Assembly: GCA_027489355.1 (NCBI GenBank)
Contig: JAIXZY010000066.1
Span: forward strand, 62,001-126,000
DNA length: 64,000 nt
Reading direction: 5' to 3'
Source of the DNA: Paracoccaceae bacterium
GTDB taxonomy: Bacteria > Pseudomonadota > Alphaproteobacteria > Rhodobacterales > Rhodobacteraceae
In this document: positions 37,654 through 47,735 of the stretch, one piece after another
Numbering within the stretch: position 1 is the stretch's first letter
Layout of the letters: every line of letters begins with the position of its first letter
Position numbers and translations under genes: made by a program
The notes under the pieces: model-generated
Databases searched by the model: none
What the model was told of the DNA's origin: nothing
What the model saw: only the letters and a program-made list of their open reading frames with translations

Positions 37654-38459
37654 AGAAGGCCCCGATCCTGCGCAGCTACACGCTGGTCTACCTCTTGTTC
37701 CTTTACGGGCCGATCCTGCTGTTGCCGATCTTCGCCTTCAACGATGGCAAGGTCGTGGCCTTCCCGCTGCAGGGCTTCACAACCGGCTGGTTCAGCGAGA
37801 TGTTCGCCGACCAGAACCTGCGCATCGCCGCGAAGAACAGCCTGATCATCGCGCTGTCGGTGGCCACCCTGTCCACCGTGCTGGGCATCTTCGCCGCGCG
37901 CGCCAGCGTGCGCTACGCCTTCCCCGGAAAGGCCCCGCTGATGGGGCTGATCATGCTGCCGCTGGTCCTGCCCGAGATGATCGTCGCGATGGCGCTGCTG
38001 GTCGTGCTTCTGTCGATGGGCGTGCCGCTGTCGCTGTTCACCGTCATCATCGGCCAGGTCCTGATCTGCACCCCCTTTGCCGTCGCGATCCTGACCTCGG
38101 CTTTCCAGAGCCTTGACAAGTCGCTGGAAGAGGCGGCGATGGACCTGGGTGAAACCGCGTGGAGCACCTTCCGCCTGATCGTGCTGCCCCTGGTGATGCC
38201 CGGGATCATGGCATCCTTCCTGATCTGCTTCACCATCTCGTTCGACGAGTTCATCATCTCGAACTTCCTCGGTTCGGGCCAGCCGATCCTGTCGGTCTAT
38301 ATTTTCGGTCAGTTCCGTTTCCCCGCAAAGGTGCCCTCGATGCTTGCCCTGGGGACGGTGCTGGTCTGTATGTCGATCATCCTGCTCGGCTTCGCCGAGT
38401 ACATGCGCCGCCGCGGCATCGCCAAAGCGGGGGGCAAAGATTCCGGAGGCTTCCTGTGA
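37650..38459 (+). CDS. ABC transporter permease, spermidine/putrescine (PotC) family
   Basis: EEAAMDLGETAWSTFRLIVLPLVMPGIMASFLICFTISFDEF. Confidence 0.93.
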   Translation: MKKAPILRSYTLVYLLFLYGPILLLPIFAFNDGKVVAFPLQGFTTGWFSEMFADQNLRIAAKNSLIIALSVATLSTVLGIFAARASVRYAFPGKAPLMGLIMLPLVLPEMIVAMALLVVLLSMGVPLSLFTVIIGQVLICTPFAVAILTSAFQSLDKSLEEAAMDLGETAWSTFRLIVLPLVMPGIMASFLICFTISFDEFIISNFLGSGQPILSVYIFGQFRFPAKVPSMLALGTVLVCMSIILLGFAEYMRRRGIAKAGGKDSGGFL

Positions 38460-39556
38460 CCTTTTCCGCTGACCGTCCGACGATGATCGAGTTCAAGGAC
38501 GTCCACAAATACTACGGCGACTACCACGCGCTGCGGGGGATCAACGGGACGATCAAGGCGGGGGAGTTCTTCTCGCTCCTTGGTCCCTCGGGCTGCGGCA
38601 AGACCACGCTTTTGCGCACCATCGCCGGGTTCGAGGACATCTCGTCGGGCGTCATCATGATCGATGGCAAGGACATGGCGAACGTCGCCGCCAACGTGCG
38701 GCCGACGAACATGGTGTTCCAGTCCTACGCAATCTTCCCGAACATGAGCGTCGAGGAAAACGTGGGTTTCGGCCTGCGCAAGGACCCGCGGTCAAAAGAG
38801 GATAAGGCCAAGGCCGTTGCCGAGGCGCTGGAGATGGTGGGGCTCAAGGGCTTTGGCAAGCGCGCGGCCCATGCGCTCTCGGGCGGCCAGCGGCAGCGCG
38901 TGGCGCTGGCCCGCGCGCTGATCCTGAAGCCCAAGGTGCTGCTTCTGGACGAGCCGCTCTCTGCGCTGGACAAGAAGATGCGCGAACACATGCAGGTCGA
39001 GCTCATCAAGCTGCAGCGCCAGGTCGGGATCACCTTCATCCTCGTCACCCACGACCAGGAAGAGGCGCTGGTCATGTCCGACCGCATCGCCGTGATGTTC
39101 GAAGGCGAGATCGCCCAGCTTGCGGACCCTGAAACGCTGTACCGGCGGCCGAACTCGAAGAAGGTGGCCGACTTCATCGGCACGATGAACTTCATCCCGG
39201 CCCAGGTCCTGTCCGAGACCGGCGACACCCTCGAGATCGACGCCAAGGGCCTGGGCCGCGTCACCATCGATGCGTCGATGGCCCCGCCTGCGCGCGGCGA
39301 AAGCCCGGTGGTGGGCCTGCGCCCCGAGACGCTGACGCTGCTCTACGACGGCCAGACCGCGACCGAGCGCGAGACGGAAGGCATCATCGACGAGGTGATC
39401 TACTTCGGCGACATGACCTATTACGACGTCTACCTGGGCGGAACGGATGTCGAGGTGCGGCTGTCGATGCGCAACGTGCCGGGCCGCCCGGTGCTGGACG
39501 TGGGGACGAAGGTTCGGGTTGCCTGGAGTCCGTCGGCGCTGGTCCTGTTCCGCTAG
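38456..39556 (+). CDS. ABC transporter ATP-binding protein, PotA family
   Basis: LLGPSGCGKTTLLRTIAGFE, LSGGQRQRVALARALILKPKVLLLDEPLSALD, TOBE-like C-terminus. GTG 38456 or ATG 38483. Confidence 0.94.
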   Translation: MTFSADRPTMIEFKDVHKYYGDYHALRGINGTIKAGEFFSLLGPSGCGKTTLLRTIAGFEDISSGVIMIDGKDMANVAANVRPTNMVFQSYAIFPNMSVEENVGFGLRKDPRSKEDKAKAVAEALEMVGLKGFGKRAAHALSGGQRQRVALARALILKPKVLLLDEPLSALDKKMREHMQVELIKLQRQVGITFILVTHDQEEALVMSDRIAVMFEGEIAQLADPETLYRRPNSKKVADFIGTMNFIPAQVLSETGDTLEIDAKGLGRVTIDASMAPPARGESPVVGLRPETLTLLYDGQTATERETEGIIDEVIYFGDMTYYDVYLGGTDVEVRLSMRNVPGRPVLDVGTKVRVAWSPSALVLFR

Positions 39557-39570
39557 CGTTCGCGCGCTTG

Positions 39571-39655
39571 CCGATTTCTTCGAAGTAATCGGACCGGAGC
39601 CTTCAAAGGCTCCGATGCGGAGTTTGTGAAAACTCCGCGCCCCGGTGAATCGGGG
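39571..39655. repeat. Array of four tandem hairpins
   Basis: CCGATT..AATCGG (39571-39592); CGGAGCCTT-CA-AAGGCTCCG (39595-39614); GCGGAGTTT-GTGA-AAACTCCGC (39617-39638); CCCCG-GTGAAT-CGGGG (39640-39655). Confidence 0.85.
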
Positions 39656-39712
39656 TTAAGCAAAAGTTAACGCCCGCAGCCAACACCTTGATCTTAAAGG
39701 CGACTTGGAGTT

Positions 39713-39727
39713 TGTCCACTGTGGACA
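39713..39727. repeat. Perfect palindrome TGTCCAC-T-GTGGACA
   Basis: Read directly from sequence, between convergent potA-like and TetR genes. Confidence 0.7.
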
Positions 39728-39733
39728 GGCTTT

Positions 39734-40345
39734 TCATCGATCCGGCGAAATCAGCCCCAGACCGCGCAAATAGATGCCGATCCCGGTCTCCAGCAGGTCC
39801 TCCGGCGGCCAGGGCAGCACGCCCCCGTTGCCCCGCAGGAACAGCTCCACAACCCCGTGGCTGGCCGCCCAGACATGGGCCGAGACCATGCTGGCCGGCG
39901 GTCGCCGCCCTTCGGGCAGCCCCCGGACCAGCCCTTCCGCCGCCCGGTCCATCGTCGCCCGCGCCTTCGCTGCGACCGAGGCGAGGTCCGGGTGCTGTCC
40001 CGGTTGCAGACCGCTCTCGAACATCGCCTGGTAGTGGCCGGGATATTTCCGGGCGAAGGCCAGGTAAGCCCGCCCCGTCGCCTCGAAGGCCGCAAGGGGG
40101 GAGGGCCGCCCCTCGTCGTAGGCGTACTCAAGAAGCGCCGCGAAGATGTCGAACCCCTGCCGCGCGACCTCGGCCAGAAGATCATCCCGCCCCGCGAAAT
40201 GCCGGTAGACCGCCGCCGGCGTCACATCAGCCGCTTTCGCGGCCTCGGACAGGGTGAAGCCCTGCGGCCCCTTCTCGGCGATCAGCGCCAGCGCCGCCTC
40301 GACCAGCGCCTGGCGGAGGTTGCCGTGGTGGTATCCCCGCTTCAT
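39734..40345 (-). CDS. TetR/AcrR family transcriptional regulator
   Basis: [62 protein letters not shown]-terminal part of ORF 39734..40858. Confidence 0.93.
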   Translation of the reverse strand: MKRGYHHGNLRQALVEAALALIAEKGPQGFTLSEAAKAADVTPAAVYRHFAGRDDLLAEVARQGFDIFAALLEYAYDEGRPSPLAAFEATGRAYLAFARKYPGHYQAMFESGLQPGQHPDLASVAAKARATMDRAAEGLVRGLPEGRRPPASMVSAHVWAASHGVVELFLRGNGGVLPWPPEDLLETGIGIYLRGLGLISPDR

Positions 40346-41211
40346 CCCCGCAACTTCGGCCCGCCGCAGATCTTGTCGTCGACCTTGCCGATGGATTTCT
40401 CGTCCTTCCCGGCATAGTCCACGGCCCCCAGGATCGTCTGGATCGCCGCGATCCGCGCGCGCTTCTTGTCGTCGGAGAGGATCACCGTCCAGGGCGCGTG
40501 CTTGAAGTGGGTCTTCTCCATCGTCTCGTCGATGGCGGTGCAGTAGTCGTCCCACTTCGCCAGCCCGTCGATGTCGATCTGGCTGAGCTTCCACTGCTTC
40601 AACAGATCCCCCTCGCGGTCGAGGAACCGTTTCAGCTGCTCGGCCCGCCCGACCTCCAGCCAGATCTTCAGGAAGACGATCCCCTCGTCGACGATCATCT
40701 GCTCGAACTCCGGCAGCTGTCGGAAGAACTTCGTCCGCTCCTGCGGCGTGCAGAAGCCGAAGACATGCTCGATCATCGCGCGGTTGTACCAGCTGCGATC
40801 GTAAAGCGCGATCTCGCCCTTGGCGGGAAACCAGTCGACGTAACGCTGGAAGTACCATTGCTGGCTTTCCCGCTCGTTTGGTTTGGGCAGCGCCACGACA
40901 TAGGCCTGGCGCGGGTTCAGGTTTTCCGTCACCGCCTTGATCGTCCCGCCCTTACCGGCGGCGTCGCGGCCCTCGAACACGACGAGAAGCCGCTTTCCCG
41001 AGGCTTTCAGGCCGGCCTGCATCTTCGCAAGCTCGATCTGCAGGGCGTCCATGTGGGTGTCATACTCCTTGCCCGACAGCTCCTCGCGGTAGGGGTAGGA
41101 CTTGGTGAGGATGTCATCCTTCCCCGCCTTTTCGATGGCTTCGCGCACCGATTTCGGCGCGCCTTCGCGGAAGTAGCGGCTGATCGCGCCGTCGAAGGGA
41201 AGCTGGGTCAT
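40342..41211 (-). CDS. ppk2: Polyphosphate kinase 2
   Basis: [79 protein letters not shown]. Confidence 0.95.
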   Translation of the reverse strand: MTQLPFDGAISRYFREGAPKSVREAIEKAGKDDILTKSYPYREELSGKEYDTHMDALQIELAKMQAGLKASGKRLLVVFEGRDAAGKGGTIKAVTENLNPRQAYVVALPKPNERESQQWYFQRYVDWFPAKGEIALYDRSWYNRAMIEHVFGFCTPQERTKFFRQLPEFEQMIVDEGIVFLKIWLEVGRAEQLKRFLDREGDLLKQWKLSQIDIDGLAKWDDYCTAIDETMEKTHFKHAPWTVILSDDKKRARIAAIQTILGAVDYAGKDEKSIGKVDDKICGGPKLRG

Positions 41212-41271
41212 GCACTGGTCCTCCTGCCAGGCAGAGTAGAGGGATCGCCGGGCAGAAGGAAGCGGGCACGA

Positions 41272-41730
41272 TCAGCCGGGGGGAGTGACCATGCCGATGC
41301 CATGCCGCGCCATCGCCGCGGCGATCGCGGGAAAGTCCGGCATCTCGCCGGGGGCGAGGGGGGTGTCCCGGCCCACGTCGCGGAAGAAGGCGATCATGCT
41401 GTCGTCCAGCATCACCAGGAAGCGCACCGGCCTGTCCCCTTCGTTGGCATAGTTGTGCGGCTCCATGCTGCTGACGGCGGCGCTTTCGCCGGGGTTCAGC
41501 CGAATGGTCGTCACGCCCTCGGGGCCGAAGCTGCGCACGGTGAGCTGGCCTTCGACAACCGCGAAAAGCTCGGGCGAGGCATGGGTGTGCGGCGGGGTGA
41601 CCGCGCCGGGCGGGGCCTCGACCTCGATCAGGTGGTTGGCGGTTCCGGGCAGCTGGCCCAGGAAACGCAGGTGGTCGGTCACGACCCAATGGGTCTCGAT
41701 CCGCTCGCGCGGGGTAATGGTGATCGTCAT
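41272..41730 (-). CDS. Cupin domain-containing protein
   Basis: EVEAPPGAVTPPHTHASPELFAVVEGQLTV cupin motif. Confidence 0.88.
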   Translation of the reverse strand: MTITITPRERIETHWVVTDHLRFLGQLPGTANHLIEVEAPPGAVTPPHTHASPELFAVVEGQLTVRSFGPEGVTTIRLNPGESAAVSSMEPHNYANEGDRPVRFLVMLDDSMIAFFRDVGRDTPLAPGEMPDFPAIAAAMARHGIGMVTPPG

Positions 41731-41752
41731 GATTATGGTCCTACGGTATGGA

Positions 41753-42352
41753 TCAGTCCGCGTCAGAGGGGGCGCTGGCGGCTGCGGACAAAAGCCGCTC
41801 CAGCGCCCAAGCGGCGGTCTGGCCGGCTTCCGCGCCGGTCAATCCGCCGTAGTCCTTCAGCACTTCCCAGGCGGAGGCGCTGTAAAGCAGATGGGCCAGT
41901 GCCTCGATCCGCGCCTTTTCGGTAGGGGGTAGGCTGGCAGTGACCGGCGCAAGGCTGGCCGCAAAGGCCGCCCGACGCCGGGGCAGGTTCGCAAGCCGCA
42001 TGTCGCGGCCCGCGCGGGAGTGGAGACCGGCCCGCACCGCGCCTTCCAGGCTGTCCATCCGGGCGAACCCGTCGCGGATCGCCTGCACCAGCGCAGCCGG
42101 GTCGCCGGGGGCAACGACGACGCCCAGCTGGTCGTTCAGCCAGCGGAACGCCGCACCAAGAAGCGCCTCGCGGGTTTCGAAATGCCGGAACACGGTGCGG
42201 CGTTCGACTCCCGCTGCCTTGGCGATCGCATCCATCGAGGCGTCTTCCTCGGTCTGCATCAGCTCGACCGCCGCAGCAAGAATCCGGTCGCGGGTCGCCC
42301 TGGCCTGCTCTTCGCGGACGGCGGATTTGTAGGGCCGGGGGGAATCAGACAT
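41753..42352 (-). CDS. TetR family transcriptional regulator
   Basis: RDRILAAAVELMQTEEDASMDAIAKAAGVERRTVFRHFETREALLGAA. Confidence 0.9.
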   Translation of the reverse strand: MSDSPRPYKSAVREEQARATRDRILAAAVELMQTEEDASMDAIAKAAGVERRTVFRHFETREALLGAAFRWLNDQLGVVVAPGDPAALVQAIRDGFARMDSLEGAVRAGLHSRAGRDMRLANLPRRRAAFAASLAPVTASLPPTEKARIEALAHLLYSASAWEVLKDYGGLTGAEAGQTAAWALERLLSAAASAPSDAD

Positions 42353-42424
42353 CGTCGCCTCGCATTTGGTGACACTGTGTGTGCCATCAATATGCGGGCC
42401 TGTCAATTGATGTAACTTATGGTG

Positions 42425-43360
42425 TCACGAATTTTGGTTGGCCCGGTCGATAGCCTCGATGACGGTGTCGGCATGGGAATGGTGGGGCATGTGCCCCGCG
42501 CGGGGGATGACGGTCAGGGTTGCGTTGGGAAGAAGCTGCGACAGAGGGCTGGAGTGAATTCGCAGCGGGACGATGGTGTCTGCGCTGCCGTGGACCAGCT
42601 CGACAGGCAGGGACAAGGTCGGGTAGCGCGGCTCCATCGTCACCAGTTCGGCCCGGAGTGCATTCACCTGGCTGACATTGGCGCTGAGCGTTTCGCGGCG
42701 AAGCGTCAGGGGCGTGCCAAGGAATGCGTCGTAACCCTTGGGAACGGGGTCGGGCGCGAAGACGGCGTCGATGGCGGATCGCACATAACTGTCCGGCACA
42801 AAGGCCGAGGCGAGGGGGACCACCAGCGCACGGCCCAGGGGGTTCGAGGTCAGGCGGTACCAGATGTCCAGCTTGCCGGGCCAGGGCATCGAGGGGCTTG
42901 AGACGAGCACCAGCGCCTTTGGTCCCCCGTCCAGCGCCCAGGCAAGCGCGACCGACCCCCCGTAGCTTTGTCCAAGCACGACAGGACGCGTCACACCAAG
43001 CTGCGCGACACCCGCCTTGATGAACCTCGCCTGGGCCAGCAGGCTTGTTTCGTCCAGAACGTCCGAGTGGCCGAGGCCCGGGCGGTCCACCACGATCACG
43101 CGGTAGCGGTCGGTCAGGCGGTCGCGCAAGCTGAAGGTCATGTCCCGCAAGCTGCCCGAGGCACCGTGGATCAGGACAAGGTCGGGGCCTTCGCCCCGCA
43201 TCTCGTAATGCAGGCGCCTGCCGTCGACCGTCACGAAGTCCCCGCTGGCCGGATAGGCGGCCTCGGCGGCGGTTTCGCGGGCCGAGGCCCGCCAGTGGGT
43301 CACACCGGCGAGCGTTGCGAGGGCGATGAAGAGGCTAGCGGCCAATCTCTTCGATGTCAT
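42425..43360 (-). CDS. Alpha/beta hydrolase
   Basis: [47 protein letters not shown] nucleophile elbow; GHMPHHSH. Confidence 0.9.
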   Translation of the reverse strand: MTSKRLAASLFIALATLAGVTHWRASARETAAEAAYPASGDFVTVDGRRLHYEMRGEGPDLVLIHGASGSLRDMTFSLRDRLTDRYRVIVVDRPGLGHSDVLDETSLLAQARFIKAGVAQLGVTRPVVLGQSYGGSVALAWALDGGPKALVLVSSPSMPWPGKLDIWYRLTSNPLGRALVVPLASAFVPDSYVRSAIDAVFAPDPVPKGYDAFLGTPLTLRRETLSANVSQVNALRAELVTMEPRYPTLSLPVELVHGSADTIVPLRIHSSPLSQLLPNATLTVIPRAGHMPHHSHADTVIEAIDRANQNS

Positions 43361-44252
43361 ATGGCGTGGACTGGTAAATCTCGTTGATCCAGTTGCCATA
43401 TAGAAGGTGGGCGTGGCTTCTCCAGCGGTTCAGCGGGGGAAGCGCGGGATTGTCATCGGGGTAGTAGTTCTGCGGCACGTTGATCGGGGTGCCGTTCGCG
43501 ACATCCCGGTCATATTCCTGCTTCAGCGTGTCGCTGTCGTATTCGAAGTGGTTGAAGATATACAGCGCCCGGTGCGCCGCATCCTCGACCAGGCAGGGGC
43601 CGACCTCGTCGCTGCCGAGAAGCGTGCGCAGCCCGGGGACAGCGTCGATCTCGGCCTGCTTCATCTCGGTCCAGCGCGACACGGGGATCACGAAATCATC
43701 CGAGAATCCGCGCAGATAGGGCGAGGTGGGCGCAAGGTTCCGGTGCCGGAAGCAGCCGAAGGCCTTGTGGTCCAGCATGTGCTTTTGCACGCCGTGGAAA
43801 TGGTTGATCATCGCCATCCCGCCCCAGCAGACGCCGAAGGTGGAATGCACGTTGGTCTGGGTCCAGTCCATGACCTCGCAAAGCTCGTCCCAGTAGGTGA
43901 CTTCCTCGAACGGCAGATGCTCGATGGGGGCGCCGGTGATGATCAGGCCGTCGAACTTTTCGTCCTTCACCGCCTGGAAGGGGCGATAGAAGGTGGCCAT
44001 GTGTTCGGCCGCGGTGTTCCTTGTCTCGTGCGACGTCATGCGGATCAGCTGCAGGTCGATCTGCAGGGGAGTCGCGCCGATCAGCCGCGCGAACTGGTTC
44101 TCGGTCTGGATCTTCTTCGGCATCAGGTTCAGGAGGCCGATCCGCAGGGGCCGGATGTCCTGATGCGCGGCGCGGGTCGGCGACATGACCATGACGCCCT
44201 CGGACCGCAGCACGTCATAGGCGGGCAGGGTTTCGGGAAGCGTGATCGGCAT
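43335..44252 (-). CDS. metA: Homoserine O-acyltransferase (MetA family)
   Basis: [61 protein letters not shown]. Confidence 0.95.
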   Translation of the reverse strand: MPITLPETLPAYDVLRSEGVMVMSPTRAAHQDIRPLRIGLLNLMPKKIQTENQFARLIGATPLQIDLQLIRMTSHETRNTAAEHMATFYRPFQAVKDEKFDGLIITGAPIEHLPFEEVTYWDELCEVMDWTQTNVHSTFGVCWGGMAMINHFHGVQKHMLDHKAFGCFRHRNLAPTSPYLRGFSDDFVIPVSRWTEMKQAEIDAVPGLRTLLGSDEVGPCLVEDAAHRALYIFNHFEYDSDTLKQEYDRDVANGTPINVPQNYYPDDNPALPPLNRWRSHAHLLYGNWINEIYQSTPYDIEEIGR

Positions 44253-44314
44253 CGTCGGGGTCCTTGGATCTTCGGAAGGGGAAGAGCTAGGCGGTTATGC
44301 TTCGGGTTGCAAGG

Positions 44315-45172
44315 TCAGGCCCGGTCGATGGCGCGGGCCATGAGCGCGTCGAAGTCCTGGGCGCTGGCGACCTCGCCCACCTCTTCGGCCGTGACGGTCA
44401 CGCCCCAGCGCGCCATCGCGGCATAGCGCGGCTGGCGATGGGCCAGCGCGCGGGCATAGGTCCAGCGCACGAAGTGGTCGGGATCGCAGGTTTCTTCGGT
44501 AACTGAATGGGTTGCACGGTATTCTTCCCATGCCGCGTGAAGAAAGTGCGGCTGGTAGTACATCGGCTTCGGGGCGCGGTCGAAGCGGCGGACAAGTTCA
44601 GCCGTGTGGGCGTCGGACCCCTTGATCCAGACCATCAGCAGCGTCCCGGAAAGCTGCGTCATCACCGGGTCGGTCGGGTTTTCTGGTTCCACCACCTCGC
44701 AGATGGACCCGGACGTATCGCAGACGAAATGCGGATAGCCGTAGATTTCCTCGGCCCTTTCCATGAAGCGGGCAGTGTCCAGCGTCGCCGCCACTTCGGC
44801 GGCACGATGCTGTTCCTGGCGCTTCATGTATTCGGCGAAGGGGACGCCGCCTTTCTGCGGGTCGCCGGGCTTGCCAAGGTAGGTCGAGAGCGGCGCAAGG
44901 TTGTCGAAGGTGATGTTCGAAGCGATGTAGACGCTGTCGGTCATCAGAAGCTCACGCAGCAACGGGACCTTCATCGCCTCGCGCTTGAAGTTGTCGGCGA
45001 TGTATTCGCCCATGTAGCGGGTGCCGATGCGGTAATCGACCGAGTAGTGGAACCAGTCGCCGTGGTCGCGCAGAAGGTTCGACAGATAGGTCTTGCCAAG
45101 GCCCGACATGCCGAACAGCATGACGCGCTTGGCCTGGGCCTTCAGGTAGTCGGAACCGGAACTGTAGATCAT
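44315..45172 (-). CDS. P-loop ATPase/kinase-like protein of unknown function
   Basis: Walker A GMSGLGKT, 285 aa. Confidence 0.75.
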   Translation of the reverse strand: MIYSSGSDYLKAQAKRVMLFGMSGLGKTYLSNLLRDHGDWFHYSVDYRIGTRYMGEYIADNFKREAMKVPLLRELLMTDSVYIASNITFDNLAPLSTYLGKPGDPQKGGVPFAEYMKRQEQHRAAEVAATLDTARFMERAEEIYGYPHFVCDTSGSICEVVEPENPTDPVMTQLSGTLLMVWIKGSDAHTAELVRRFDRAPKPMYYQPHFLHAAWEEYRATHSVTEETCDPDHFVRWTYARALAHRQPRYAAMARWGVTVTAEEVGEVASAQDFDALMARAIDRA

Positions 45173-45224
45173 CGCATCACCTCTTCGCGACTTCTGTTAG
45201 CCGCGTGCTGGCCGGTCCACAACG

Positions 45225-45249
45225 AAAAACCCCGCCCGGAGGCGGGGTC
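45225..45249 (-). terminator. Terminator of the FadL/OMPP1-like gene
   Basis: Minus-strand GACCCCGCCTCCGGGCGGGGTTTTT. Confidence 0.82.
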
Positions 45250-45271
45250 CACGGGCCGAACTGGCCTGAGC

Positions 45272-46357
45272 TCAGAACGTGTAGCCGATCTTGATCCCGA
45301 CGCCGACGCCGGAGTTGTCCGTGAAGACGCCGCTGATCGGCGGGTTGGTGGTTGCGTCGCCGATGTCCACATAGCGGACGCCGCCGGTGATCTTCATGTT
45401 GTCCATCGTGTAGGTTGCGGCCAGGCCGATGCTTTTCATCCCGTCCGACGGACCGAGGTTGCCGGTCGGCGCGCCATCGGCCTTTTCGTAACCGACGGTC
45501 ACGGCTGCAGCCCAGTTGTCGTTGAACCTGCGTCCGATCCCCAGGTTGTAGGTCGTCCGGTCGCCGGCATAGTCGACCAGGTTCCCCAGCGGCGCGGGAT
45601 AGAACGGCGGGTCGATGACGAAGGCCGTCCAGTCGACCCAGCGGATCGAGCCGAACAGCAGCGTGTCCTTGGCGATGCCGGTCTGGAACTCAAGGTTGAC
45701 CGACTGCGGAACCTCGGTTTCGAAGGTCCCCGGCGCCGCGCCGAATTCCAGAGATTCCAGCGTATGAGTGATCGCCGAGTTGTAGGTCAGCGCCACGCGG
45801 GCGGCGATTTCGGGCTTTTCCCAGGCGACGCCGATGACATAGCCGAGTTCGGAGTCATGGTTGGTGTCCAGGGTGTAGCCGCCGACAGATGGCAGGCTTA
45901 CCTCGCCATGCACCGTCTCGTATCTCAGGCCGCCATAGACCGAGATGTTGTTTTCGAACTGGTATTTCAGAAGGGCAGTGATGGCGCTGGAGGTGAGCGT
46001 CGCGGTTGAACCGGCAAGCGGATACGCTCCAAGGGCGGGAACGCCAGGATAGTTCACGTTGGCGCCGATGGGCTGGTCCAGGATGACCGCCAAAGCCATG
46101 CGGTCGCCGATGTCCATCTTGTAGCCGAGGCTCCAGGAATTGTAGTCGCCCGCCATGTCGCCCGAGCTGATGGCCCCGCCTCCGACGGTCCCGCTCACAT
46201 CCGGTGCGAAGCGGCCGAAGCTCAGTTCGGCATAGCGGCCCTCTTCGAAAAGGATAGCCACGGATTGTGTGGAACGTTCGACGCCCCCCGCGTGGGCGCC
46301 CGAGCTGGCGGCAAGAATCGCCACCGTGACCAGTGCAGATTGTCTCATCGTCCTCAT
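45272..46357 (-). CDS. Outer membrane protein transport protein (OMPP1/FadL/TodX family)
   Basis: Signal peptide MRTMRQSALVTVAILAASSGAHA; beta-barrel pattern ending VGVGIKIGYTF. Confidence 0.87.
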   Translation of the reverse strand: MRTMRQSALVTVAILAASSGAHAGGVERSTQSVAILFEEGRYAELSFGRFAPDVSGTVGGGAISSGDMAGDYNSWSLGYKMDIGDRMALAVILDQPIGANVNYPGVPALGAYPLAGSTATLTSSAITALLKYQFENNISVYGGLRYETVHGEVSLPSVGGYTLDTNHDSELGYVIGVAWEKPEIAARVALTYNSAITHTLESLEFGAAPGTFETEVPQSVNLEFQTGIAKDTLLFGSIRWVDWTAFVIDPPFYPAPLGNLVDYAGDRTTYNLGIGRRFNDNWAAAVTVGYEKADGAPTGNLGPSDGMKSIGLAATYTMDNMKITGGVRYVDIGDATTNPPISGVFTDNSGVGVGIKIGYTF

Positions 46358-46441
46358 CCCTGAATTGAATTCCCGACCCGGGAACTCCCCCTTCTTTGAG
46401 GCTAGGCCCTGCGACATTTTGCGTCAATCAATGACGCCGCG

Positions 46442-47329
46442 TCACGGTTTTGTGACGTTGGGTGCCTGTGTCCCCGGGGTGCCACCCCGCAGGGTGATCC
46501 AGATGCCAAGGAAGATCAGTGCAGCCCCGGCAAGAAGGCTTGGTTCGACGGGTTCGGCATAGAACAGCGCCCCCACGACGGCGATGATCGGCAGGCGGGC
46601 GAAATCGACGGGGACGACCATGCTGGCCGGAGCGAGGGAGAGCGCCGTGGTCAGCGAAAAATGCGCAGTGATGCCCGAGATGCCGATCAGGATCAGCCAG
46701 GGCAGGGTGGCAAGCGTCGGCAGGGTCACGCTGCCGAAGGCAGTCATGGCGACGGTGCCGAAGACCGCCTGCATCAGCGTCAGCCAGAACAGGATCGACA
46801 GGATCGGCTCTCCGCGCGTCAGGGCCTTGGTCATCAGCGTCGTCGAAGCGAAGAAGAAGGCGGCCCCGGCGGCGGCAAGCACTCCGGCCTCGACATGGCC
46901 AAAGTCCGGACGGGCCACGATCAGGACGCCGACGAAGCCGAGGGTCGCCGCGGCCAGTTTCCGGCGGGTCAGCCGTTCGCCCAGGAAGATCGGCGACAGC
47001 AGGATCACCCAGATCGGCGAGGTGAACTCCAGCGCGAAGACCTGGGCCAGCGGGATCATTGTGATCGCCCAGAACCACAGCGACTGGCCGGTGAAGTGGA
47101 AGACGTTGCGCACCACATGACTTGGCAGGCGCTCGGTGCGGATGTCGCGCAGCCGGGCGAGGGCCGCCGCCAGCGCCACGACGATCACCCAGCCGATCAT
47201 CGAGCGATAGGCCAGAATCTCGATGGTGTCGTGCACGCCCTTGATCTGACGCGTGGCGATGGCCATCGCGGTGAAGGCGGCGATGGCTCCGATCATCCAG
47301 AGCGCGGCGGCAAGCGGGCGGTGGGTCAT
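46442..47329 (-). CDS. DMT family (EamA) transporter
   Basis: Ten hydrophobic segments; FTGQSLWFWAITMIPLAQVFALEFTSPIWVILLSPIFLGERLTRRK. Confidence 0.9.
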   Translation of the reverse strand: MTHRPLAAALWMIGAIAAFTAMAIATRQIKGVHDTIEILAYRSMIGWVIVVALAAALARLRDIRTERLPSHVVRNVFHFTGQSLWFWAITMIPLAQVFALEFTSPIWVILLSPIFLGERLTRRKLAAATLGFVGVLIVARPDFGHVEAGVLAAAGAAFFFASTTLMTKALTRGEPILSILFWLTLMQAVFGTVAMTAFGSVTLPTLATLPWLILIGISGITAHFSLTTALSLAPASMVVPVDFARLPIIAVVGALFYAEPVEPSLLAGAALIFLGIWITLRGGTPGTQAPNVTKP

Positions 47330-47371
47330 GGGGCGTACCTTGCCGGGCGGGCGGGGAATGTCCAGAGCGGT

Positions 47372-47614
47372 TCAGCGGCGCAGGAGCCAGGTCACCCCCA
47401 GCCAGGCAAGGCAGAAGGGCGCGAGAAGCACAAGGAAGATCGGCGCCAGGTTCGATCCCTGCTGGAACCCCACGACGGTCGAGGCCAGTGCGCCCGCCAT
47501 CACGACAAGCGGCACGGCCGACAGGCGCAGCGGCCAGCGCCACAGCGCGGCGACCTGCGCCACCACATAGGCGGGCAGGCAGAGCATGACGGCCATGCCG
47601 AGGATCATCTGCAT
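47372..47614 (-). CDS. Small hypothetical membrane protein (80 aa)
   Basis: Two or three hydrophobic segments; upstream of the EamA gene on the same strand. Confidence 0.6.
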   Translation of the reverse strand: MQMILGMAVMLCLPAYVVAQVAALWRWPLRLSAVPLVVMAGALASTVVGFQQGSNLAPIFLVLLAPFCLAWLGVTWLLRR

Positions 47615-47735
47615 AGCGGACCTCCTATCGGGCAGAGTGTGCCGCCGCTTTGTGGCGCGAATACGGAGGCGCGCTTGACCGACGTCAAGGCCCGTCTGCC
47701 GGGGCCGTGCGAGGGGAGAAACCGGAGGTGCCGCG

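Noticed and set aside
39734-40858. 374-aa protein joining TetR to an upstream extension
   Set aside because: The extension is out-of-frame ppk2 DNA. The TetR protein begins at MKRGYHHGN (40345), so this is not a fusion.
42418-42425. Possible frameshift at the C-terminus of the alpha/beta hydrolase near the TetR gene
   Set aside because: The hydrolase ends cleanly and its motifs are complete; the gap is simply a short intergenic region between two divergent or tandem genes.
44253-44314. SAM-II type riboswitch in front of metA
   Set aside because: TTGCA and AGCT-like pieces are present, but the other conserved SAM-II core segments are not visible and the gap is only 62 bp. A cmscan would settle it.
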